A DNA stretch of 32,494 bases from F23-D06 sp963603365 (lineage in GTDB: Bacteria; Bacteroidota; Bacteroidia; Bacteroidales; WCHB1-69): positions 1 to 32,494 of the forward strand of contig CAVCMI010000031.1 in assembly GCA_963603365.1 (NCBI GenBank), given 5' to 3'. The notes beneath the pieces were generated by a model that was not told the DNA's origin, did no database searches, and was given only the letters and a program-made list of their open reading frames with translations. Within the stretch, counting starts at the first letter, position 1. The number at the start of each line of letters is the position of its first letter. The translations under genes and the position numbers were made by a program. Below are positions 16,370-24,880 of this stretch, one piece after another.

Positions 16370-16410
16370 AAAAAAAGCAATGTTTCTCTGCCAACCGCAG
16401 AGAAACATTG
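16370..16410 (-). terminator. Intrinsic terminator between atpE and atpF
   Basis: A perfect 14-bp stem (16378-16391 with 16397-16410, arms CAATGTTTCTCTGC and its complement) and a 5-nt loop. On the minus strand it is followed by C and seven T residues (A-run 16370-16376). It begins 7 nt after the atpE stop and lies within the operon, so atpF must be expressed by read-through, from its own promoter, or from processed RNA. Confidence 0.85.
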
Positions 16411-16417
16411 GCTTGAT

Positions 16418-16672
16418 TTACTTGATTGCGATAAGCAGGCAAACCACAACGGCGAACAGGGCCACACCTTCGACCAAGGCGGCGGCCAAGATCATTGTAG
16501 TACGGATGTCGCCACTTGCTTCCGGCTGTCGGGCGATGGCTGACATGGCGTCTTTGCCGATGTTGCCGATACCGATACCGGCACCGATTGCAGCGAGACC
16601 GGCACCGAGTCCGGCACCGATGTAACCGACTGCAACGGATGCTGCTTGCAATAATACTGTTAAGAGTGACAT
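16418..16672 (-). CDS. atpE: F0F1 ATP synthase subunit c
   Basis: 84 residues forming two transmembrane helices with a polar loop (IARQPEASGDIR). The Gly-rich first helix (GYIGAGLGAGLAAIGAGIGIG) and the ion-binding Glu68 in the second helix (AAALVEGVALFAV) identify the c-ring subunit. The residue after Glu is Gly, without the Ser/Thr and Gln ligands of sodium-binding c subunits, so proton coupling is expected. It lies 45 nt after atpB and immediately before an intrinsic terminator. Confidence 0.97.
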   Translation of the reverse strand: MSLLTVLLQAASVAVGYIGAGLGAGLAAIGAGIGIGNIGKDAMSAIARQPEASGDIRTTMILAAALVEGVALFAVVVCLLIAIK

Positions 16673-16717
16673 AATTGGTTTATTTTAAGTTAGTAAAAAG
16701 GTTCAATAATAAAATAA

Positions 16718-17833
16718 TTATGCGGTCTGATGCTCTTCCTCCTCGCCCGCACCGCAAGCCATGCCTATGTACATAGCACTCAACAACGTAAAGACGAATG
16801 CCTGGATGAAAGCCACCAGCAGTTCAAGGAAACCCATAAAGACATAGAATATCAGAGAGACCACCGAAACGCCGTAGCCTATTGCCGGCGCCAGCTGCCC
16901 GAAAATGAATATCAGCGAAATGAACCCCAAGATGATGATATGCCCTCCCGTAATGTTGGCGAAAAGACGTACCATCAAGACGAAAGGCTTTGTGAATATT
17001 CCTACCAGTTCCACAAACGGCATCAACGGGATGGGCACCTTAAGCCACCAGGGCACACCAGGCGTGTTGAAGATGTCTTTCCAATACTCCTTTTTCCCCG
17101 AAAAACTTGTGACAAAGAACGTGATCAGCGCAAGAACGCCGGTGACGGCAATGTTACCCGTGACGTTGGCGCCGCCCGGAAATATCGGTATGATGCCCAT
17201 CAGGTTGTTGAAAAGGATGAAGAAGAACAACGTAAGCAGGAACGGCGCGTATTTGTCCGACTTGCTGCCCAGCGAGGGGGTGATGACTTCATCCTGTATG
17301 TAAACGACCAGCGGCTCCATCAAGGCTTGAATGCCGTGCGGCACCCCGACAGGCTGTTGTTTGTATCTCTTGGCAACAGTTAGGAAGATGCAAGCAATCA
17401 GTATCAGCGATATGAACAATGCGCATACATTCTTGGTAATGGAAATGTCAATCTTGCAGACATGGTCAACGGGATATTCAACTCCCTCTTCAAGATGTCC
17501 CGTATAGTCATCGGACAGTTTCACGATGCTGCCTTTGTTGTCTCCCCAACCCATAGCATAACCCTTGTAGGCTGCCTCGCCATGGTGCAGTTTGTTAGAC
17601 CAGAACGCAACAAACTGACCGTCGTCGATAAGCAGCACAGGCAACGGAACGGTCACGCTCTTGTCGCCCGAACCGCAGATGTGCCAACCGTAACTGTCGG
17701 TGACATGTTCCAATATGAACGGCCCCGCATCAAAGGTTTCTTCTTCTGTGGCCTGAACGGAATCGGAAAAAACGGCAAGCAGAAATGCGATTAAAACGAA
17801 TTTCGAAACAAATCTATATTTTCCGTAACTCAT
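16718..17833 (-). CDS. atpB: F0F1 ATP synthase subunit a
   Basis: 371 residues. The N-terminus has a signal-like helix (10-28) and an extracytoplasmic segment of about 100 residues (DSYGWHICGSGDKS...), a feature of Bacteroidetes AtpB. The five-helix core follows from about residue 135, with the essential Arg289 in LMVRLFANITGGH facing the c-ring. It forms the proton channel. The gene is first in an atpB-atpE-atpF unit and is divergent from the chromate transporter pair; atpD and atpC are not upstream. A weak TATATTGC (minus strand, 17894-17901) may be its -7 element. Confidence 0.96.
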   Translation of the reverse strand: MSYGKYRFVSKFVLIAFLLAVFSDSVQATEEETFDAGPFILEHVTDSYGWHICGSGDKSVTVPLPVLLIDDGQFVAFWSNKLHHGEAAYKGYAMGWGDNKGSIVKLSDDYTGHLEEGVEYPVDHVCKIDISITKNVCALFISLILIACIFLTVAKRYKQQPVGVPHGIQALMEPLVVYIQDEVITPSLGSKSDKYAPFLLTLFFFILFNNLMGIIPIFPGGANVTGNIAVTGVLALITFFVTSFSGKKEYWKDIFNTPGVPWWLKVPIPLMPFVELVGIFTKPFVLMVRLFANITGGHIIILGFISLIFIFGQLAPAIGYGVSVVSLIFYVFMGFLELLVAFIQAFVFTLLSAMYIGMACGAGEEEEHQTA

Positions 17834-17912
17834 ATAGTATCAAGTAGTTTTAGTTTCTGTTCAACTATTTGCCTTTCATTTTAAAAAAGCGGCGCAATAT
17901 ACAAAAATCTGT

Positions 17913-17945
17913 TTTGGATAGGCTGCCGCAAAAATTATACTTTTG
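17913..17945 (+). promoter_or_regulatory. Canonical Bacteroidetes promoter for the chromate transporter pair
   Basis: TTTG (17913-17916) and TACTTTTG (17938-17945) are separated by 21 bp, an exact fit to the -33/-7 consensus TTTG-N19-21-TAnnTTTG. The predicted start site is about 10 nt before the ATG at 17964. Confidence 0.75.
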
Positions 17946-17963
17946 CCGCCCAAATCTGTAACA

Positions 17964-18524
17964 ATGGCAAAAAAGTATCAGCTCTTCTGGTCGTTCTTCA
18001 AGATCGGCACTTTCACGATAGGCGGCGGGTATGCTATGATTCCACTGATGGAGAAAGAACTGGTGGACTCCCGGCAGTGGGTCTCCCGCGAGGAATTTAT
18101 GGACATTCTGGCGGTTTCGCAGGCTTTGCCGGGCGTGTTCGCCGTCAACATGGCTACCGGCATCGGTTACAAACTGCGCGGTGTCGCAGGTTCCATAGTG
18201 GCCATCTTCGGCAATGTGCTCATGCCTATCCTGATCATATTAGGGTTTGCCACATGCTTCGGTTTCTTGAAAGGCAACCCCGTGTTTGAAGCCGTGTTCA
18301 AAGGCATCAGGCCCGCCGTTGTCGCCCTGATTGCCGCCCCGGTGTTCAATATGGCAAAGACTGCCGGCATCCGCTGGCGCAACTGCTGGATCCCGATTGT
18401 GGCAGCGGTTCTCATCTACCTTCTTGGCGTGTCGCCTACTTGGATAGTTTTGGCGGCCTTGGTTGGCGGACTGGTTTACGGGAGGTTCAAGGACAAAAAA
18501 GAGAAAGAAAGGAGGAAAGCATGA
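17964..18524 (+). CDS. Chromate transporter half-protein 1
   Basis: 186 residues from ATG 17964 (MAKKYQLFWSFFKIGTFTIGGG); a TTG at 17943 in frame lies within the promoter. ChrA-family motifs are present: FTIGGGYAMIPLMEKEL, QALPGVFAVNMATGIGY, and further hydrophobic helices. It is a short-chain (about 190-residue) ChrA protein, half of the typical CHR duplication. Short-chain ChrA proteins often act in pairs, and the second half-gene follows with a 4-nt overlap (ATGA). The physiological role outside chromate resistance is unclear. Confidence 0.92.
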   Translation: MAKKYQLFWSFFKIGTFTIGGGYAMIPLMEKELVDSRQWVSREEFMDILAVSQALPGVFAVNMATGIGYKLRGVAGSIVAIFGNVLMPILIILGFATCFGFLKGNPVFEAVFKGIRPAVVALIAAPVFNMAKTAGIRWRNCWIPIVAAVLIYLLGVSPTWIVLAALVGGLVYGRFKDKKEKERRKA

Positions 18525-19099
18525 TTTTCTGGAAACTATTCTTCACTTTCCTACGGATCGGCATTTTCAGTTTCGGCGGCGGTCTCGCCATGACTGCCCT
18601 GATTCAGCACGAGGTGGTGGAAGAGCATGGCTGGCTGACAACGCAGGAATTTACGGATGTTGTGGCCACGTCGCAGATTACGCCCGGACCGGTAGGCATC
18701 AACATCGCCACCTACACCGGATATGTGGCCGTAGTTAAAGCAGGGTACCCCGTATGGCTCGGCATCGCAGGGGCGTTCCTCGCCTCGTTCTCCGTCGTGC
18801 TGCTTCCTGTGCTGCTGATGTTTGTGGTATACCGGTTTCTGATGCAACACAAAGACAACCCTACAGTAGCCACGGTGCTCAAAACGCTCCGGATTACGGT
18901 GGTAGGACTGGTGACGGCGGCGGCGTTGCTACTGATGACCCCTGAGACCTTCGGCACGCTTCAAGACTCCCCGAGGCAGTTTCTATGCAGTGCCGCCATC
19001 TTCGCAACCGTCTGCTTTGCTTCGGTGCGGTTCAAGACCAGTCCTATCCTGCTGATACTGCTCAGCGGTGTGGCCGGATTCATTCTTTATGGCCTATAG
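18521..19099 (+). CDS. Chromate transporter half-protein 2
   Basis: 192 residues from ATG 18521 (MIFWKLFFTFLRIGIFSFGGG). The start is preceded by GGAGG at 18511-18515, a textbook Shine-Dalgarno sequence that is rare in this window, and overlaps the first stop as ATGA. Motifs FSFGGGLAMTALIQHEV and QITPGPVGINIATYTGYV mark ChrA. With the first protein it would make the two-domain transporter. The gene ends 19 nt from the convergent GIN-domain protein gene. Confidence 0.92.
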   Translation: MIFWKLFFTFLRIGIFSFGGGLAMTALIQHEVVEEHGWLTTQEFTDVVATSQITPGPVGINIATYTGYVAVVKAGYPVWLGIAGAFLASFSVVLLPVLLMFVVYRFLMQHKDNPTVATVLKTLRITVVGLVTAAALLLMTPETFGTLQDSPRQFLCSAAIFATVCFASVRFKTSPILLILLSGVAGFILYGL

Positions 19100-19118
19100 C
19101 AGTCTTCGCCCCGCTCTC

Positions 19119-20519
19119 TCATTCTTCCCACCCGATTACCGTAAAATCGCTGCTGTATCGCTGTATCCTCCGCGGCTGCCCCTTGTAGGTGACGGTGCTT
19201 GCCCCACTGGTACGGATGCGCAAATCGTCCACTTGACCAAGGGAGACGCTCGATGCCTCGTCAGCTCGAACTTCTGCCTTCCCAACAGACAACCCCGTCA
19301 AGTCCGCTTGGGCCGCCTCTTCCGCTTTGACTTTCAGCTTTGACACCTCGCCGGTCATGACCACGGTCGAAGCTTCGTCAATTTCCAAGTCCATACGGTT
19401 CAGGTTTACAGGAGCTTCGCTTCTGAACGAGCACGCTTCAGACAATTTCAGACGGTCGAGGGACGGTGCGCTGACAAACACCTCAACGTCTTGCCACTGT
19501 TCATTAGCACGGTTTTCGTTACGGATGAAGAGAACACCGCCGCGGATATCAGTCCTTACGCCGCCCACTGCATCCGGCGAGGCTATCACCTGAACAGAGC
19601 AGGAATCACTTTGCCTGTACCTTATGGTCACCGCATCTTCCGCATCTATGCCATGGAAGTCACCGTTGTTGCGCCATTCGCTTACTGCTGTGCCGCCTTG
19701 TTTCAAGAAAGGCCGTTTGTCTATCTGTTCCTTGAACAGACACGAATTCTTGACAAAGGTGTGGCTTTGCTGGAACGTCTTCGCACCGCTGACAATCATC
19801 GCAACAATAGAGACTGCCCACAAAGCAAGCAGCGCCCAAAACGGCCAGCCCGGGCGTTTCCTTGGAGCCGACTTGCCCAACCGCGTACACACGATTGCCA
19901 GCGCTATGCCCGGACAAAGCAGGAACACGGCAATACTGACCAGCAGCGCAACCCCGGCTGGCGCTTTGTCTAACCACGGCACAAGACCGAACGCATTCAG
20001 CGACAGCAACACAATAATGCCAAACACTGAAAAAAACAGCAACAGCCCGACAAGTCCGGCAAATACTATACCGATGATTCTGAGTGCCTTGCTTAAGGAG
20101 TCAGGCTCAACGTCCCTTTCGGGCTCTGATCTCTCCGTACAGTTTTCCTGCTCTTTGCCAGTTTCTTCTTTAACCGTATCGTCTATGTTTAACGTATTCG
20201 TGGATTCTGCAAAACCGCTCGCTTCTGATGAATAAGTGGCACTAACCCGGGGCGAGGAGGAAGTGTCCTCGTCATTCTCTTGCTGTTCAAGTTCGGCAAC
20301 TGCTTCTTCCACATCGGCCAACTCTATGACCTGTCGGCCCTGGAGTTTCTTGTCAAAAGAACCGGCAATACTGGCCTCAATGACTTGCATGACCCGTTCT
20401 CGTTCTTCTGGATCTGCATGTGTTTCGGTATCCTCAAGATACTGTTTTAACCGTTCGTAGGCATCTTCGTCTATGTTGAACACCCTACCGTTGAGGTTCA
20501 CTGTAACTGTCTTTTTCAT
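19119..20519 (-). CDS. PspC-like N-terminus, membrane and GIN (DUF2807) domain protein
   Basis: 466 residues. The N-terminus (MKKTVTVNLNGRVFNIDEDAY...) matches the leader part of Bacteroidetes PspC-domain proteins, but the diagnostic PspC core (xxxGGVCGGLA-type) is not seen. A Ser/Glu-rich linker (residues 82-140) follows, then hydrophobic helices at 148-174, 188-211 and 226-244. The C-terminal part (about 290-460) is a repetitive beta-solenoid-like segment (VNLNRMDLEIDEASTVV, KAEVRADEASSVSLG) of the GIN/DUF2807 kind, likely extracytoplasmic. It is probably a membrane-anchored putative adhesin or anti-sigma-like protein. No PadR regulator lies next to it. Confidence 0.7.
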   Translation of the reverse strand: MKKTVTVNLNGRVFNIDEDAYERLKQYLEDTETHADPEERERVMQVIEASIAGSFDKKLQGRQVIELADVEEAVAELEQQENDEDTSSSPRVSATYSSEASGFAESTNTLNIDDTVKEETGKEQENCTERSEPERDVEPDSLSKALRIIGIVFAGLVGLLLFFSVFGIIVLLSLNAFGLVPWLDKAPAGVALLVSIAVFLLCPGIALAIVCTRLGKSAPRKRPGWPFWALLALWAVSIVAMIVSGAKTFQQSHTFVKNSCLFKEQIDKRPFLKQGGTAVSEWRNNGDFHGIDAEDAVTIRYRQSDSCSVQVIASPDAVGGVRTDIRGGVLFIRNENRANEQWQDVEVFVSAPSLDRLKLSEACSFRSEAPVNLNRMDLEIDEASTVVMTGEVSKLKVKAEEAAQADLTGLSVGKAEVRADEASSVSLGQVDDLRIRTSGASTVTYKGQPRRIQRYSSDFTVIGWEE

Positions 20520-20776
20520 AATCTTACTGTTTGATATCTGTTCTTCAGTCTTAATAAAACGTTTTTATAACAGAAAAGATTATGCAAATATTGTGCTAAA
20601 CCGGGACTGCATTGATAAAAAACAATTCTTTTGGGAACATACTGCATTTATCTTCCGTATGTTGAAAGGCAGGTTTATAATTGAAGTACTTTCCCTCTGA
20701 AAAGAAGAGCGCAGATTATTCTTTTTCAGTTATTTATATATTCAGTCAAAGGAATGTCGCCCCCCTCGTCAATAAC

Positions 20777-20784
20777 TATATTTG
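20777..20784 (+). promoter_or_regulatory. Orphan plus-strand -7-like box (TATATTTG)
   Basis: TATATTTGCACAT matches the Bacteroidetes -7 element in the plus direction, but the only feature downstream is the 3' end of the minus-strand PHP gene. It is either chance or an antisense start. Confidence 0.3.
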
Positions 20785-20802
20785 CACATAAGGGAACCTG
20801 TT

Positions 20803-21627
20803 CTAAACAAACTTGCCTTTCCCAAGATCATAGTGCACCACATTTTCAAAGCCGCAGCGTTTCAGTTCAAGCAGTGCCTCGTCACCTAACAGCGCAATCT
20901 CGTCGGCCTTGTGCGCATCTGTGCTCACCACGACAGGAATGTCATATTGTCGTGCCAACTTCAGTATTTCAGTAGAGGGATAGAACGAATTGCATCGTTT
21001 CTTGTAAATGCCGCGCGTATTTATTTCCATCACCACATCGTGCTGATGTACAAGCCGCACGGCTTTTTCTGCCAAGTCACGGTACCATTTCTCGTCTTCG
21101 GTGAAAAAGCGGTTCCGGTTGTGCATCTTTATTTTATCCAAATGCGCAACAATGTCAAGATGTTCCGTTTCAAGCATCTCAAAAGTCTGCTCCCAGAATG
21201 AGGTAACGGCAGCCTTGACATTTCCGTTGAAGAGTTCTTTCAGACCGTCGTCATAGATTTTTGCCTCCTTGCCGTCAATAAACCACAGCCGGTCGCCGTG
21301 CGGAGGGCGCACCAAATGTACACCGCCTATGACATAATTCAAGCCGTAGTCATGGCGAAGTTTGTCAAACGGTGTGGAAATGCCGGGAATATAATCACAC
21401 TCCAACCCCTTGAGCAACAGCACATCAGTTTTTTCTTGCAGTTTGTCAATCTCATTACAATAAAGCGGCAGATTATCGTAGGAGATGCCGAAATCCGTTC
21501 TCGGGACGTATGCGTGCGAGGAGAACCCGAGTTGCGTAAAGTGAAGCGCCTCGGCGGTTTCGACGTATGCGGGCAGCGGGTCTTTCCCGTCGCAGTATAG
21601 ACTGTGGGTATGGTAATTCGTATTCAT
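20803..21627 (-). CDS. PHP-domain histidinol-phosphatase-like protein
   Basis: 274 residues from ATG 21627. The PHP metal-binding pattern is complete: H6 and H8 (YHTHS), D13, Glu in KGLECDYI, His in IGGVHLV, His in VAHLDKIK, and the D/H pair in VSTDAH. This matches HisK-type histidinol-phosphate phosphatases (histidine synthesis), but no other his gene lies nearby and the family also includes other phosphoesterases. It lies 18 nt after the serine hydrolase gene in the same direction, probably in the rho transcript. Confidence 0.85.
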   Translation of the reverse strand: MNTNYHTHSLYCDGKDPLPAYVETAEALHFTQLGFSSHAYVPRTDFGISYDNLPLYCNEIDKLQEKTDVLLLKGLECDYIPGISTPFDKLRHDYGLNYVIGGVHLVRPPHGDRLWFIDGKEAKIYDDGLKELFNGNVKAAVTSFWEQTFEMLETEHLDIVAHLDKIKMHNRNRFFTEDEKWYRDLAEKAVRLVHQHDVVMEINTRGIYKKRCNSFYPSTEILKLARQYDIPVVVSTDAHKADEIALLGDEALLELKRCGFENVVHYDLGKGKFV

Positions 21628-21645
21628 CAAGGATATGAAAAAAAG

Positions 21646-22962
21646 TCATCTGTTCTGTTTTACACTATCTACAAGGCCCAACACCTCGTTGCACTTGCCG
21701 GTATGTGCGCGGTTATAGTAGTTGCTCAAAAACACTATCGTAAGTCCGTCGGAGGGGCGGTAGAGCCAAACATTGTGAAATCCGTCCCAAAGTCCGCCGT
21801 GATAGATGGTCATGCCATGCTGGTCTTTGTCTTCCATCCTCACCCCATATCCATACCAATCTGCGGGAAGTGTTCCGTTGACGAGGCGGTTTTGACATTT
21901 TATGGCTTCATCGACCCACTCGGCAGGAATGATTTCCTTTTTTATGTAAAAAGCATTCGTCCACTTCACAAGGTCTTCGGCACTGGCATAGATGCCTTTA
22001 TCGCCCAATATGCCGTTGAGCCGGTCATACTGCGCCAATGCGCCGCTGCGCCAGTGGCCTCGGGCGAGGGGCAATTGGGCACAATCCTCTTTCGGCGACA
22101 CCTTTACGTATTCTATGTTGTCGGCGATGGATATATGCTGCCTTTTGAGTTCGGCATCCGAGTCCACCAACTCGGTGAAGAACATCGCGTCTTTCATGCC
22201 GGCAGGCTTCCACAACTGCTCCTGCACATAATGCTCAAAGGTGTCACCTGACGCCAACGACACCAGATCGGCCAGAATGGCATAATTCGTGTTTACATAT
22301 TTGAACTTTGACCCTCTGGCAAACATTACCGGGTAACGCTGATGCACCAGTGCCTTCAACAATTGCCGGTTTGTGACAAATACCGTAGTATCATAGACAT
22401 CGAACGGGAAATTAAAATACTCAGGAATGCCGGAGGTATGCGTCAGCAGTTGTTTGACCGTAACTTTGGAATAAGGAAAGCCCGGATAATACTTGCCCAA
22501 AGAATCGGTCAGACGGAGTTTCCCTTCGGCGCACAATTTAAGCACGGCGGCAGCCGTGAACTGCTTTGATATCGAAGCAAGGTCAAACAACGTTGCTGTT
22601 GTCATCCGGTTCGACGGTTCCTGCTTGAGTTCCGCCAACCGGTTCCACGACAAGTTTCCGTAGCCGGTCGTTTCCTTGTACAATTGCCGGAAACCGTATG
22701 CCCGCTCCACCAAAACCGTGTCGTGCATAGCAACAATCATCGTGCCGTTCAACGAATTGCCCATATTGTCGGCAAACTGCTCCAACGCGCGGGCAAGTGC
22801 GGATGTGGTATCGCGGTTCACCTTCACCTCGGCGTAACTGTGGTCTGTATTAGCCCTTGAGCAATTGGCGGTCAAGGAAACCGCCAGCAGCAGAATGGGC
22901 AGATAGAGAATACAATAGAGATTGTTCGTGATAAACAGCGTGCGTTTGGATTGACTGTCCAT
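21646..22962 (-). CDS. Serine hydrolase, beta-lactamase/AmpC-EstB family, probable lipoprotein
   Basis: 438 residues. A hydrophobic N-terminal segment (19-33) ends at C34 (SLTANCS), a plausible though non-canonical lipoprotein site, followed by an S/N/D-rich stretch. The catalytic SISK tetrad (S130-K133) and Tyr222-x-Asn224 (KYVNTNY) are present, and YHGGLWDG supplies the third motif. This is the class C beta-lactamase-like fold, used by peptidases, esterases and D-Ala carboxypeptidases. The substrate is not predictable. Its start codon lies 1 nt after the rho stop, so it is almost certainly cotranscribed with rho. Confidence 0.88.
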   Translation of the reverse strand: MDSQSKRTLFITNNLYCILYLPILLLAVSLTANCSRANTDHSYAEVKVNRDTTSALARALEQFADNMGNSLNGTMIVAMHDTVLVERAYGFRQLYKETTGYGNLSWNRLAELKQEPSNRMTTATLFDLASISKQFTAAAVLKLCAEGKLRLTDSLGKYYPGFPYSKVTVKQLLTHTSGIPEYFNFPFDVYDTTVFVTNRQLLKALVHQRYPVMFARGSKFKYVNTNYAILADLVSLASGDTFEHYVQEQLWKPAGMKDAMFFTELVDSDAELKRQHISIADNIEYVKVSPKEDCAQLPLARGHWRSGALAQYDRLNGILGDKGIYASAEDLVKWTNAFYIKKEIIPAEWVDEAIKCQNRLVNGTLPADWYGYGVRMEDKDQHGMTIYHGGLWDGFHNVWLYRPSDGLTIVFLSNYYNRAHTGKCNEVLGLVDSVKQNR

Positions 22963-22963
22963 T

Positions 22964-24832
22964 TTATCCGTTCATCGAATTCAGGAAATCCTCGTTGTTT
23001 TTTGTCTTCTCCATATTTTCCTTAATGAAAGTCATGGCTTCGATAGTTGTCATATCGGCAAGATGGTTGCGCAGTATCCATACCTTTTGCAATGTTTCGG
23101 CCGGCTGCAACAGGTCGTCGCGGCGGGTGCTGGATGCCACCAGGTCTACAGCAGGATAGATGCGTTTATTGGAAAGGCGCCGGTCGAGCTGCAGTTCCAT
23201 ATTGCCCGTCCCCTTGAACTCCTCGAAAATCACCTCGTCCATTCGCGAGCCTGTATCTATCAATGCGGTAGAGATAATCGTAAGGGAGCCTCCGTTTTCC
23301 ACATTCCGGGCCGCGCCGAAAAACCGTTTCGGTTTTTGGAGCGCATTGGCCTCCACGCCGCCAGAGAGCACCTTTCCGGATGCCGGCGCCATCGTGTTGA
23401 ATGCGCGGGCAAGCCGCGTGATCGAGTCGAGCAAGATGCACACGTCGTGACCGCATTCCACCATACGTTTGGCTTTCTCGAGCACCATGTTGGCAATCTT
23501 GACATGACGTTCTGCCGGCTCATCGAACGTAGAGGAGATAACCTCAGCGTTAACGCTGCGCTGCATGTCCGTCACCTCTTCGGGACGCTCATCTATGAGA
23601 AGGATAATCAGGTAAATCTCAGGATGGTTGTAGGCAATGGCATTGGCTATGTCTTTAAGCAACACCGTTTTTCCTGTTTTGGGCTGAGCCACAATCAGGC
23701 CGCGCTGCCCCTTGCCTATCGGGGCGAACAGGTCAATGACACGCGTGGAAATGTCGCGCGTGGAGTGACCTGTGATCTTTATCTTCTCGTTCGGGAACAT
23801 CGGGGTCAAATAGTCGAACGGGATGCGGTCGCGGATGTCTTCAGGGTCGCAGCCGTTGATCTTTTCAACCTTGGTGAGCGGAAAGTACTTTTCACCGGCC
23901 TTGGGCGGACGGATGGCACCGTAAACGGTATCGCCATTCTTGAGCCCGAACAGCTTGATCTGCGACATCGACACATAAATGTCGTCCGGCGAGGTCAAGT
24001 AATTATAGTCTGACGACCGCAGGAATCCGCAATTGTCGCTCGTGATTTCGAGCACGCCTTCGGCCATGACAGACCCGTCATATTGTGAATCTGCCAAGAA
24101 AGCCAATTGCTCGTTCAGGATCCTTTCGCCATCGTTAGGGTCAAGGTCTGACAGTTGTGTCTCTTCCGGTTTCTTCTCCTCTGCCTTGTGTTGTACATTC
24201 TGTTCGGATTTCGGCTCTGCTTCTTTTCCCGGAGTACGCTCTGCTGCCGGTTCCGGTCCGGATTTGACCTGTTTCCGTGCAACATGAGGCTTTCTTGCAG
24301 GCTCGTCTTGGCTGGATGCAGATTGTTCAGCGCTGGATGCCGGCTCTTCCATGTTTGCCGTTTCCTTCACCTTTGCTTTCTGTGCTGCGGCATCGTCAAC
24401 TTTTCTGGGCCGTCCTCTCTTGCGTTTGACGGGCTGCTCTTCTGCGGACAACGGAGCAACTACGTCTGGCTTGGCTGCTGTGCCGGCTTCGTTCGGTTCC
24501 GTCTTGTCCTGTTCTTCGGCAGCCGCCGATGCTCTGGTTCTGTACTTCCTTTTGGGCTTCTCTTCTGGCGGAAGCGGATTGGCAAATATAACAGGCTCCT
24601 CGTTCACAACAACATTGTTGCCTTCTTCAACAGAATCTGAATGATCCTTGAACAGAGGCAGCTGCTTCTTGTCCGGAAGATTAACCTTGACGGTCTTCTT
24701 CTTGTTATTGGAGGTGGCTATGGGAAGGTCGTTCCCGGCATTAATTCTTCTTCTTTTCGGTCTTGGTTCTGTGGACTCTAACATCTTTGTCAAGTTGGTT
24801 TTCGATTTCCTTTCACCGGTTTCAAGCAACAT
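22964..24832 (-). CDS. rho: Transcription termination factor Rho
   Basis: 622 residues from ATG 24832; the frame is open to 24883 but the predicted -7 box lies at 24881-24888. Residues 1-240 are low-complexity, rich in Lys, Glu, Pro and Ala, with an AT-hook-like KRGRPRK (about 138-144). The S1-like RNA-binding domain starts near 250 (EGVLEITSDNCGFLRSSDYNYL). The RecA-type ATPase has Walker A QPKTGKT, Walker B LLIDERPEEV, and the R-loop GTGNMELQLDR. It is a hexameric RNA translocase ending transcription. The usual N-terminal Rho_N (SAP-like) domain is not recognisable. Bacteroidetes Rho generally carries a disordered insertion. Confidence 0.95.
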   Translation of the reverse strand: MLLETGERKSKTNLTKMLESTEPRPKRRRINAGNDLPIATSNNKKKTVKVNLPDKKQLPLFKDHSDSVEEGNNVVVNEEPVIFANPLPPEEKPKRKYRTRASAAAEEQDKTEPNEAGTAAKPDVVAPLSAEEQPVKRKRGRPRKVDDAAAQKAKVKETANMEEPASSAEQSASSQDEPARKPHVARKQVKSGPEPAAERTPGKEAEPKSEQNVQHKAEEKKPEETQLSDLDPNDGERILNEQLAFLADSQYDGSVMAEGVLEITSDNCGFLRSSDYNYLTSPDDIYVSMSQIKLFGLKNGDTVYGAIRPPKAGEKYFPLTKVEKINGCDPEDIRDRIPFDYLTPMFPNEKIKITGHSTRDISTRVIDLFAPIGKGQRGLIVAQPKTGKTVLLKDIANAIAYNHPEIYLIILLIDERPEEVTDMQRSVNAEVISSTFDEPAERHVKIANMVLEKAKRMVECGHDVCILLDSITRLARAFNTMAPASGKVLSGGVEANALQKPKRFFGAARNVENGGSLTIISTALIDTGSRMDEVIFEEFKGTGNMELQLDRRLSNKRIYPAVDLVASSTRRDDLLQPAETLQKVWILRNHLADMTTIEAMTFIKENMEKTKNNEDFLNSMNG

Positions 24833-24880
24833 TACAACGGCGGGATAGGACAGTAATTGTTGCTCCGCAAAAGGAGTGTG

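Noticed and set aside
17894..17901. TATATTGC on the minus strand as the atpB promoter
   Set aside because: It misses one base of the -7 consensus and has no -33 element at a suitable distance, so it is only mentioned in the atpB entry.
23063..24013. Plus-strand ORF of 316 codons
   Set aside because: It is the mirror of the conserved Rho core; long antisense ORFs are expected from the codon use here.
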